64,000 nucleotides of DNA, from assembly GCA_018240025.1 (NCBI GenBank), contig JAFEGM010000052.1, forward strand, positions 62,001-126,000, given 5' to 3'. Origin of the DNA: Verrucomicrobiota bacterium. GTDB taxonomy: Bacteria > Verrucomicrobiota > Verrucomicrobiia > Chthoniobacterales > SZAS-18. Position numbers and translations under genes: made by a program. Shown one piece after another: positions 53,536-61,163 of the stretch. The notes under the pieces were generated by a model. That model was not told where the DNA came from, did no database searches, and worked only from the letters and a program-made list of their open reading frames with translations. Position 1 is the stretch's first letter, and each line of letters opens with the position of its first letter.

Positions 53536-53844
53536 ATGAGCAAGCACCGTTACGAAGCGCTCCTCGTCCTCGATACGCAGGGCAAGGAGGACACCGTCAA
53601 AGACACCATCGAGCGCCTCGAGAAGGAGTTCGTCAAAGAAGGTGCCGTCATCGAGCACATCCAGAAGATGGACAAGCGCCCGTTCAGCTACGTGGCCGGC
53701 AAGCTCGATTCCGGCTACTACGTGAACTACGTCTTCCAGGCTCCGGTCGGGACGATCGAGAAGCTGCGCGCCAAGTTCAATCTCGACGACTCGGTCTACC
53801 GTCAGAGCTACGCCCGCCTCAAGGAAAAGGCGGCTGCCAAATAA
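53536..53844 (+). CDS. rpsF: 30S ribosomal protein S6
   Basis: 102 residues beginning KHRYEALLVLDTQGKEDTVK. The internal DKRPFSYVAGKLDSGYYVNY is typical of S6. It binds the S15/S18 region of 16S rRNA with S18. A terminator-like hairpin follows at 53867-53899 before ssb. Confidence 0.93.
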   Translation: MSKHRYEALLVLDTQGKEDTVKDTIERLEKEFVKEGAVIEHIQKMDKRPFSYVAGKLDSGYYVNYVFQAPVGTIEKLRAKFNLDDSVYRQSYARLKEKAAAK

Positions 53845-53866
53845 GAAATTTCTATTTGTATTTCTA

Positions 53867-53899
53867 CCCGCCCCGCTCTAAGGAGTCGGGCGGGCTTTT
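53867..53899 (+). terminator. Rho-independent terminator between rpsF and ssb
   Basis: Stem CCCGCCC (53867-53873) pairs with GGGCGGG (53888-53894), with a loop of 14 nt, followed by CTTTTCGTTT. It could end or attenuate the rplY-pth-rpsF transcript. Confidence 0.7.
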
Positions 53900-53985
53900 C
53901 GTTTCGCGGCCCGGCGCAAAATCCGCTCGACGGACCCGCCGGCGCGGCTTAACGGCCCGTTTCCTCCTGCACCCCCACACGAACT

Positions 53986-54471
53986 ATGGCCAATCTGAAC
54001 AAAGTCATGCTGATCGGGAATCTGACCCGCGATCCCGAGATCAAGTACACGCCCAAGGGCACCGCGGTGGCGGACATCGCCATCGCCGTCAACCGCACCT
54101 ACACGGGCCCGGACGGCCAGAAGAAGGAGGAAGTCACGTACATTGACGTGGTGCTGTGGGAACGCCTGGCCGAACTCGCCGGCGAGTATTTGAAGAAAGG
54201 CCGCCCGGTCTTCATCGAGGGCCGTCTGCAGATGGACACCTGGGACGACAAGGCCACCGGCCAGAAGCGCAGCAAGCTGCGCGTGCGCGGTGAGATCATG
54301 CAGTTCCTCGGCAGCCGCGACGGCGGCGGCGGCGCCCCGTCCAGCCACGACGACGAGGAAGGCGGCGGAGGCTACACCCGCCAGGCACCTTCCCCGCGCC
54401 CCGCGCCCCGTCCTGCCCAACGCCCCCAGCAGCAGCCGCAGCACGACGACGGCGACGACATCCCGTTTTGA
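53986..54471 (+). CDS. ssb: Single-stranded DNA-binding protein
   Basis: 161 residues. The OB fold starts ANLNKVMLIGNLTRDPEIKY and includes VVLWERLAELAGEYLKKGRP. A glycine/proline/glutamine-rich linker leads to the acidic tail DDGDDIPF, which recruits partner proteins. It follows rpsF across a terminator. Neither rpsR nor rplI follows it in this window. Confidence 0.95.
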   Translation: MANLNKVMLIGNLTRDPEIKYTPKGTAVADIAIAVNRTYTGPDGQKKEEVTYIDVVLWERLAELAGEYLKKGRPVFIEGRLQMDTWDDKATGQKRSKLRVRGEIMQFLGSRDGGGGAPSSHDDEEGGGGYTRQAPSPRPAPRPAQRPQQQPQHDDGDDIPF

Positions 54472-54639
54472 CCGAGCTGGAAGCTCGGTCATAGGCAATA
54501 GGGGATAGGCAATAGGCGATAGTTGTTCGGCCAACGCGGTGCCCTATTGCCTATTTCGCTATTGTTCGACGGACGCGTGCCCTATCGCCTATTTCGCTAT
54601 TGCCTATTGCCTATGCCGAGCCTCAGCGAGGCAGCGAGG
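54470..54639. repeat. Hairpin plus ATAGGCA heptamer inverted array after ssb
   Basis: GACCGAGCT-GGA-AGCTCGGTC (54470-54490) is a perfect 9-bp-stem hairpin overlapping the ssb stop. Heptamers ATAGGCA, ATAGGGG, ATAGGCA, ATAGGCG follow at 54491-54522. Inverted CTATTGC units lie at about 54543-54560 and 54580-54615. A roughly 38-bp segment (TTGTTCG...TTTCGCTA) is duplicated within. The gap lies between two convergent stops and probably ends both transcripts. Confidence 0.75.
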
Positions 54640-57618
54640 CTATAGCCCGCGTACGCGATAGAAGCGCTTCGGCGGCGCGGGGGACTGGGTCACGTTGAAG
54701 GTGAAGGCGCCGTTGGCATCGGCCGTGGCGGTCACCGGCTGCGAGTTGATGTCCAGCACCGGCTGGAAGGCCACGGTCAGGCCGTCGGTGTACTCGAGCG
54801 CGTAGGTCAGGCCGGGCACGCCGCTGTGGGTGACGGTGAAGGTGCCGCCGCCGCTGCCGAGGTTGATGGCGGTCGCGCGCGGCGGGAAGGCCGGGGCCTG
54901 CACGGTCACGTTGACCAGGCCCGAGGCTGTCAGGCCGGAGCTGTTCTGCACCGTGTAGCTGAAGACGTCGGCCCCGGTGAAATGCGGCGAGGGCGGCGTG
55001 TAGTCGGCGCTGTTCGCGCTCAGACTGACCGTGCCGCCCTGGTTCGAAACGGTGCCGGTCGCGATGACCGTGAGCGGGAGGCTGTTCGGATCCGAGCAGG
55101 CCGCGAGGATGGCCGACTTGGCGACGGCCAGCGTGAAGCCCTGCGAGGAGGTGACGTTGAGGGTGCCGGCCACCGGATTGCCTGTCCCGGGCGCGAGGAA
55201 GACGCCCGCATCGGCGCCGATGTCGGTGGGCGTGAAGGCGGCCCGTGACTGGCCGTCGAAGTCGTCGGTCACGGCCGCCACCGCCAGGCCGGCGCCCTCG
55301 GCTGGCGTGGCCAGCGTGGCGCTGAGGTGCAGGTCGACCGTGGCCAGGGTGCCGTCGGGCTGGCGGTAGCGCGGATCGCCCTCGATCGAGTGCGCGTCGC
55401 CGCCGGTGGCGGTGCGCCAGGCGGCGAGGTTGGCGTGCGTGACCGCGTTGATCTGCCCGAACGTCCCGCCCGTCCCGCTGACGCGGAAGATGTTGTAGTC
55501 GCTGGTCAGCCCGGCGACCTGCTCAAGGCGAATCGCGAAGTGCAGGCCCGTGCCGGTGCCGTTGCTGCGAGCATTGACGAAGATGTTGTTCTGCAGCGTG
55601 CGCGGATTGCTGGCTTCGTCGCTGAGGAAGGCGGCCGTGTTGGCGCTGTCGGTCACGCCGGTGCCGCCGATGTAGACGCTGTTGTGGTAGAATCGGTCGC
55701 CCGTCGTGCCGGTGCCCTGCCAGATCCCGCGGATGCTGGGGCCCGGCGTATTGCTGCCGCCCGCGGGATTGAGGCCGAGGCGGATCATGTTGTTGGCGTA
55801 GAGGCCGGTGCCGCCAGCGATGAGGATGCCCGACATCACGCCTCCGGCCTGCATGGTGGCGAACGAGTGGATGAAGTTGCGATCGACCGTGTGCGTGCCG
55901 CTGCCGCTGATGATGGAGATGCCGTTGAGGCGCGTGCTGCTGGTCGTGCCGTCGAGGGCCAGGCTGTGGATGACGTTCTGGCCGATGCGGTTGGCCCCGG
56001 CATTGCCGCGGAAGAGGATGCCCGTGACGGTGGTGATGCCGGTGGAGGACGGGTTGTAGAGATTGAAGATCGTGTTCTGCGTGATGGTGTGGGCGTTGGC
56101 GGCCGAGTCGACCCAGATGCCGACGCACGAGGCGGAGGTAGTCAGACCCGTCCCGCTGGCCGTCAGATTCTGGATCGTGTTGCCCGTGAAGATCGCCGCC
56201 GTGTCGCTGGCGAGGCCCCAGGCCTGACTGCCCGGCGAGCCCGAGATGTTGTTCAGCGGCGCGGCAGCGGTGCCGATGATGTTCGAAGTCGCGCGGAAGA
56301 CGACGCCGGAGGTCGTGGAGGCCATCCGCATGCCGGCCACCAGATTGGTCGTGGTGTTGTTGCTGGGCACCGTCAGCTCCAGCCCGGCGATCGTGTTGCC
56401 GCTGGCGCGGAATTCCTGCGTCGCGTTGTTGGAGTAGATGCCGTACATCGCCGTGCCGTTCACGTTGGTGGTGCTGAAGGCGAGCGACGCCGCGATGTTG
56501 GACGCGCCGATGGTATTGCTGGTCACGTCGACATTGCCGGGATTGAGCCGGATGCCGGTGAACGGACTGGCGATGCCCGAGCCGGAGGAGTTCACGCCGG
56601 TCAGGCTGATGGCCGAGATGCGGTTGTTCGCGATCGTGCTGAGTGCACCGGCGGGATCGCCGGCGAACTCGATGGCGACGAACTTGCCGGTCGCGCCGGT
56701 CATGGTGTAGCTGCCGACCTCGAAGCGATTGCTGAAGCCGATGACGTTGTTGGTGATCGTGTAGCCGGCCGCCTCGGGCGAGCTGATGAAAATGGCGTAG
56801 TGCGTCAGGATGCTGGCGCTGGCGAAGGTGCGGGTGCCCGTCTGGAAGAAGCGGTTGCCATCGATGACCCAGTCCTTCGAACCGATACCGGCGAAGATCA
56901 TGGCGCTCGATTCCGTGGAGCGGAAGCAGTCGTAGAACAGGTTGTTCTGGATGCGGATGTTGCTGTTCGCGTTTTCGGGCGTGTCGGTCGACCCCTGGCT
57001 CTGGATGTGCTTGGTCGTGAGGCTGGACCCCGCCGGGCCGAACTCGCAGTTCGAGACGACGTGGTTGTCGTTGTTGCCCGTCGAGTAGAGCAGGGTGCCG
57101 CCGAAGGTCCCGAGTGGACCCTGGAAGGTGCTGCGCAGGGTGCAGTTGGTGATGGTCGAGCCGACGGAGCCGCCCTCGAAGCGGATCGCCGCCGTGCCCG
57201 CATTGACCGACTGACTCGTGTTTTGGATGATGAGCGAGTCGGAGCCGTTGTTGAGCCCGTCGATCGTGATGTTGGCCGCGCCATTGAAGCGCAGCAGCGC
57301 ATTGCCGCTGATCGAGCCGGTGAGGGTCCGCGCCGCGCCGCCGGAGGGGCGGATGGTGATCGAAGTGTAAGGCGCGCCCGCGTTGGCCGCGTTCAGAATG
57401 GCCACATTGTTGTCGGTGATGTTGGCCGTGATGTTCAGGACCACATCGCCCGAGTGCGTGCCCGCGTTAATGGCCACGAAGGCGAGGCGCAGGTTGGCGT
57501 AGGTCCCGGTCGGCGTGCCGCCGGTGGCCGTGAGGCTGACCTGCGCGCCGGCCGTTCCGGCGAAGGCGCAAAGACCGAAGGCAAGAGCGAGGCGAAGGCG
57601 TTGGGGGCGCGACAGCAT
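54640..57618 (-). CDS. Secreted right-handed beta-helix protein with Ig-like C-terminal part
   Basis: 992 residues from ATG 57618. The signal peptide runs from LSRPQRLRLALAFGLCAFAG to AQV. Residues about 30-730 are beta-helix-like, with repeated N-I, N-T, G-I turns (TITNNVIGFSN, IWVDSAANAHTITQNTIFNL). A cadherin/Ig-like part follows (ADYTPPSPHFTGADVFSYTV), and the end FYRVRGL is like the 7201-11766 protein's end. Function unknown; probably a surface carbohydrate-binding or structural protein. Confidence 0.75.
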   Translation of the reverse strand: MLSRPQRLRLALAFGLCAFAGTAGAQVSLTATGGTPTGTYANLRLAFVAINAGTHSGDVVLNITANITDNNVAILNAANAGAPYTSITIRPSGGAARTLTGSISGNALLRFNGAANITIDGLNNGSDSLIIQNTSQSVNAGTAAIRFEGGSVGSTITNCTLRSTFQGPLGTFGGTLLYSTGNNDNHVVSNCEFGPAGSSLTTKHIQSQGSTDTPENANSNIRIQNNLFYDCFRSTESSAMIFAGIGSKDWVIDGNRFFQTGTRTFASASILTHYAIFISSPEAAGYTITNNVIGFSNRFEVGSYTMTGATGKFVAIEFAGDPAGALSTIANNRISAISLTGVNSSGSGIASPFTGIRLNPGNVDVTSNTIGASNIAASLAFSTTNVNGTAMYGIYSNNATQEFRASGNTIAGLELTVPSNNTTTNLVAGMRMASTTSGVVFRATSNIIGTAAAPLNNISGSPGSQAWGLASDTAAIFTGNTIQNLTASGTGLTTSASCVGIWVDSAANAHTITQNTIFNLYNPSSTGITTVTGILFRGNAGANRIGQNVIHSLALDGTTSSTRLNGISIISGSGTHTVDRNFIHSFATMQAGGVMSGILIAGGTGLYANNMIRLGLNPAGGSNTPGPSIRGIWQGTGTTGDRFYHNSVYIGGTGVTDSANTAAFLSDEASNPRTLQNNIFVNARSNGTGTGLHFAIRLEQVAGLTSDYNIFRVSGTGGTFGQINAVTHANLAAWRTATGGDAHSIEGDPRYRQPDGTLATVDLHLSATLATPAEGAGLAVAAVTDDFDGQSRAAFTPTDIGADAGVFLAPGTGNPVAGTLNVTSSQGFTLAVAKSAILAACSDPNSLPLTVIATGTVSNQGGTVSLSANSADYTPPSPHFTGADVFSYTVQNSSGLTASGLVNVTVQAPAFPPRATAINLGSGGGTFTVTHSGVPGLTYALEYTDGLTVAFQPVLDINSQPVTATADANGAFTFNVTQSPAPPKRFYRVRGL

Positions 57619-58228
57619 GGGTCCAAAAGGCCGAAGTGGGAGCACGGGGTCAATGCTCGGGCGCATGACTTTCATGCGACATGTCGGCGGAATGGGCGAC
57701 AGATCCGAGGAGTTGCGTCCGTCGGACCGTTCGCCTCGCCGGCACGGCCCTGGCCGCGGCCACGACAAATCCAGATGGGGGTCACAGCCGCCCATTTCGT
57801 CGGGAAAAGTCTCGCTACGACCCACGTTTCTACCCCGACTAGCGATGCCGTATCACTACAGGTATTGCGTAAGTGCCGACCTGTTCGGTCTGGTCAATAT
57901 ACTACCTTCGAAACGATGCATTTGTGCAATTCTGAAGGGGCAGATATGACCGTCCAAACACTGGCGGGAGAGCTTACCTTAGAGCGTTCGGAGCGTGCCA
58001 CGTGCGATTCGGTCATGACCATTACGATGCAACGCGCAGGGTATACGTTCAGAGCGCGTCGTAGCATTGGAGCGAAGCCGGCTTGCCGATCGGTGTGCAG
58101 TTCGCCGGAAGGTTTGGCGGCGGGGCCACGCTCCTCCGGCTGGCTGGGCGCTGGAGCACGCGCAGCCGTAGTTTGGCGGGTGCCAACTTGATCCCCCAGA
58201 GCCGGCAACCAATCACTTGCGTTTATTC
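57619..58228. other. Non-coding stretch, locally lower GC
   Basis: No recognisable gene. From about 57830 to 58010 the GC content drops relative to the surroundings. A plus-strand frame of about 91 residues (from ATG 57917 to 58191) is open, but I see no family features in it and report it only as a possibility. The stretch probably contains the promoters of the flanking divergent genes. Confidence 0.4.
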
Positions 58229-59749
58229 ATGTCTATCTATCAGTTGGCAATGCGCAGCTGGCCCGTTGCCTTTTCCCTTCTCCTCTCTGCACCCCTCGCC
58301 GCGTTGGAGTTCATTGAAAGCAATTTCGACAAGCTCAAACCGTCCGAGCAGGTGGACGTGGCCTCGTATTTCGGCGACTTGGCAACCCTTCGGAAGCTGC
58401 TGGCAAACCCTCGTCCGGACGCCGATCCCTATCTTCCGGAGCCAAATCTCGGCCTGATCATTCTGCGCAGCGCCGTCGCGGGGCGGCAGTTCCAGGTGGT
58501 CCGCGTCCTGGCTGGGCGGCCCGAACTCTTCACCCCGGCCTACATGGACAGTGAGCACCTGGCGGCGCTCTTCCAGCGCGCTCTGAGCCTGAGCGAATTC
58601 GACCTCCTCGTCGCGGCCATCCCGAACTTCGGGACTGCGTATGCGCGGGATTGCTTCCGGGCTTCCATAGGCTCGGGCAATCTGACCGTCGCGCGCCACT
58701 TCAAGGACCGAAAGATCGCCCTCGGCTCGCTCACCGAGCTGCTTTGCGCCGCCGCGTTTCAGCGCAAGGAACCGATGGTTCGGCTGCTGCTGGAGATGGG
58801 GGCCAATCCTTACGAGATCGAGCCTGGCCTGCGCGAGAGCGCGGTGACCATGGCGCAGAAACTCCAATCCGCGCAGCTGCTGGAATGGCTGGACCGCGAC
58901 CGCCGCTTCGAACAGGAGCGCAAGCGCTTCCTGGCCGAGGCGCGGCAGATCGCACCGACGAACGTCCCCGGTCTGTGGAGCGTGCCGGGGGCGAGCGGCT
59001 TCCAGGCCTGTTCGATCCGATTCTTCACGGATGGAACAGGACTGATCGCGTCGGGGGCGGTGGCGCCGCTCATTTGGCGCGAGAAGGATGGACGCATCGA
59101 GGGGCGTCTGGTGGCCTTCGCGGACATGAAGGACTCGCAGCAGTTCGAACTGGAGCAGGTGGGCGACAAGCTGCGCTCCGTCGTCGGACTGGGCGGCTCG
59201 GGATCGAATGCCGACTTGTTTGCCCGCGTGGAACCGAAGAATCGAGTGCCCGAGGGCAACGCTCCCTTGCACCTGCGGCTGGAGGCCGTCTATCTCAACG
59301 CCGATGCCATCTGGCTGCAGGCCAGTGGCCGGCACGGCCGCCTGCCGCTGGCGACATTGCTGGCAGGCCCAAAACCGGTCAGCGAACCGGGATCGGATGG
59401 ACCCCAGTTCTTTCGTCCGGAGTTCGACTCAACCAATACTTTTAGCTGGGCCCAGATGAAGCCGGGACCCATTCCGCAGGAGATCCGGGACAGGGGCATC
59501 GCCGTCGCGCTGACCACGACTTTCGCGAGTCCAGAATACCGCCAAGACGGCCAACTAGGTCTGGACCACCAGACTATCGCCACCTTGCCGCCGGGCGCTC
59601 GGGCCGCTCTCTTCAATGGCCATGCTCCCCTTGCGCAGCCGGAGCACGAAGGGCGCGTGATCGCCTTTCCAATTCTCTGGGAGAAGAAATTTCCCCACGG
59701 ACGCGACAACCTCCGAATCTACTTCCAATTCGAGCGGAGAGACGAGTGA
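58229..59749 (+). CDS. Secreted ankyrin-like protein of unknown function
   Basis: 506 residues from ATG 58229; ATG 58250 is equally plausible and begins the signal peptide MRSWPVAFSLLLSAPLAALE. Residues about 20-225 contain ankyrin-like helix pairs, for example VARHFKDRKIALGSLTELLC and EPMVRLLLEMGANPYEIEPG. The rest is beta-rich and unrecognised. No partner gene. Ankyrin repeats suggest a binding role. Confidence 0.6.
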   Translation: MSIYQLAMRSWPVAFSLLLSAPLAALEFIESNFDKLKPSEQVDVASYFGDLATLRKLLANPRPDADPYLPEPNLGLIILRSAVAGRQFQVVRVLAGRPELFTPAYMDSEHLAALFQRALSLSEFDLLVAAIPNFGTAYARDCFRASIGSGNLTVARHFKDRKIALGSLTELLCAAAFQRKEPMVRLLLEMGANPYEIEPGLRESAVTMAQKLQSAQLLEWLDRDRRFEQERKRFLAEARQIAPTNVPGLWSVPGASGFQACSIRFFTDGTGLIASGAVAPLIWREKDGRIEGRLVAFADMKDSQQFELEQVGDKLRSVVGLGGSGSNADLFARVEPKNRVPEGNAPLHLRLEAVYLNADAIWLQASGRHGRLPLATLLAGPKPVSEPGSDGPQFFRPEFDSTNTFSWAQMKPGPIPQEIRDRGIAVALTTTFASPEYRQDGQLGLDHQTIATLPPGARAALFNGHAPLAQPEHEGRVIAFPILWEKKFPHGRDNLRIYFQFERRDE

Positions 59750-59753
59750 GTTG

Positions 59754-59818
59754 TGGGTCCAGGGGTCCACGCGGGTCCAGACAGAGGGGTCCAGACAGCA
59801 CGGGTCCAGACAGAGGGA
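59754..59818. repeat. GGGTCCA(GACAGAG) repeat, 14-bp period (2x7)
   Basis: GGGTCCA recurs about five times, three of them followed by GACAGAG or GACAGCAC. The period is 14, twice the heptamer period of the other arrays. Confidence 0.65.
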
Positions 59819-59999
59819 TAGACCTTTTGTAAGCGATCGTGTGCTCGACGAAATCATTCAGCAAACCCACCGAGGGCCGGGAAATCACACTCGGCACAGC
59901 CAACCTTCGCAGCTTACGCCTGCTCAGCGAGCCAATGAAATCCGCGGGCACTACAGACAGCGCGGCTCTGAAGACGTCTTACCCGGAGAAGGCATCTAA
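59819..59999 (+). pseudogene. Possible toxin C-terminal remnant coupled to the SUKH gene
   Basis: An open frame encodes SDRVLDEIIQQTHRGPGNHT, continues LTPAQRANEIRGHYRQRG and ends at TAA 59997-59999, which overlaps the next ATG (TAATG). There is no sensible start: upstream it runs into the GGGTCCA repeat. SUKH immunity genes usually follow the C-terminal tail of a polymorphic toxin, so a remnant is plausible. No toxin family is identified. Confidence 0.3.
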
Positions 60000-60451
60000 T
60001 GACAAAGCAAGAAATCGAAGCAGCGCTTCAGGCGGTTTTGGAACCAGAGACGACACCGTTTGATGCCCCGTCACCTTCAGAGTGGCAGGCATTGGAGTCC
60101 CGTTTCAGCACTACTTTGCCAACGGACTTCAAGCACTTCATCGAATTGATGAGCCGGTATTCTTTTCCCGGTGACATCTACAACGTCCCCCAAGCGGCTG
60201 AGGCCAAGACAAACGGCAACGACACGATTGTGACGATCTACCAATCGGAGAAGGACCTTGGCGGTTGGCCGGACTACCTGATTCCGTTTTATGGTATCGG
60301 GAACGGCGACTACTTCGCTCTCGATGCACGAGAGGGAGACAAATCGGCAGTCTACTTCAAGAGCCACACCGACGGCACGGTTGCTCGCTATGCCGAATCG
60401 TTCGGAGCTTGGGTCAACAAGCTTCGCGAGTTCCTCAACGGCATTGACTAG
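59999..60451 (+). CDS. SMI1/KNR4 (SUKH) family immunity-type protein
   Basis: 150 residues from ATG 59999. PSEWQALESRFSTTLPTDFK followed by HFIELMSRYSFPGD is the SUKH N-terminal pattern. IPFYGIGNGDYFALDAREGD and FGAWVNKLREFLNGI complete the fold. SUKH proteins typically neutralise contact-dependent or Rhs-type toxins. No full toxin gene is present, so it is an orphan or a remnant of a pair. The region is less GC-rich than its surroundings, suggesting transfer. Confidence 0.8.
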   Translation: MTKQEIEAALQAVLEPETTPFDAPSPSEWQALESRFSTTLPTDFKHFIELMSRYSFPGDIYNVPQAAEAKTNGNDTIVTIYQSEKDLGGWPDYLIPFYGIGNGDYFALDAREGDKSAVYFKSHTDGTVARYAESFGAWVNKLREFLNGID

Positions 60452-60492
60452 CGCAGTGCATCCGCAACCCCCGATTCGTAGCGAAAAGCTCC

Positions 60493-60583
60493 GTGCCCCG
60501 CGTGGCTGGTATGGCAGCGGGGAGCGTCCAGCGCGCTTGTCGGGAGTGGTGTGGCCGCTGCCATACCTACGTGGCCGGGGCAC
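60493..60583. repeat. Imperfect long inverted repeat (about 28-bp arms)
   Basis: GTGCCCC...GGTATGGCAGCGG (60493-60520) faces CCGCTGCCATACC...GGGGCAC (60555-60583). The inner 13 bp and outer 7 bp match perfectly, with an 8- to 9-bp mismatched middle. It lies between the SUKH gene and the macrodomain gene. Confidence 0.7.
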
Positions 60584-60638
60584 TCGTGGTGGCCTGGAAA
60601 TGAAGCGACACCGGAGCGCTCAAGCCTAAGCTGCCGCC

Positions 60639-61157
60639 ATGAGCGCCCGACTCGAAGTCCGCCAGGCCGACCTCACGAAGCTCGAGGTCGATGCCATCGT
60701 GAACGCCGCCAACAGCGCGCTGCTCGGTGGCGGCGGTGTGGACGGCGCCATTCACCGCGCGGCGGGGCCGGAGCTGTTGGAGGAATGCCGGACCTTGCGC
60801 GGCTGCGCGACGGGCGAGGCGAAGATCACCCGGGGCTACCGACTCCCAGCCCGGCACGTCATCCACACGGTCGGCCCGATCTGGCGCGGCGGTGCGCAGC
60901 GCGAGCCGGAGTTGCTAGCAGCGTGCTATCGGAATTCGCTCGCGCTGGCCGGAGAGCATCGCCTGCGCTCCCTCGCGTTTCCGTGCATCAGCACCGGCGT
61001 GTATCGCTTCCCGCCGCCGCTCGCGGCCGAGATCGCGGTAGCCACCGTGCGGGCGGAAGTCGCCCAACTGCCGGAGCTCGAGCTGGTCGTCTTCTGCTGC
61101 TTCCTGCCGACCGATTACGAGCTCTATCAGCGCCTGCTGACGACGGACGCGGCCTGA
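60639..61157 (+). CDS. Macrodomain protein, O-acetyl-ADP-ribose deacetylase (YmdB-like)
   Basis: 172 residues. [20 protein letters not shown] (about 20-39) is the YmdB active-site and ADP-ribose loop; [10 protein letters not shown] is the second loop. Members hydrolyse O-acetyl-ADP-ribose or mono-ADP-ribosyl esters. It converges with recQ, with 6 bp between the two stops. Confidence 0.9.
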   Translation: MSARLEVRQADLTKLEVDAIVNAANSALLGGGGVDGAIHRAAGPELLEECRTLRGCATGEAKITRGYRLPARHVIHTVGPIWRGGAQREPELLAACYRNSLALAGEHRLRSLAFPCISTGVYRFPPPLAAEIAVATVRAEVAQLPELELVVFCCFLPTDYELYQRLLTTDAA

Positions 61158-61163
61158 GCCAGA

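Noticed and set aside
57917-58191. Small gene of about 91 residues
   Set aside because: No start context, no family features and no neighbour support; kept only as a possibility in the non-coding entry.
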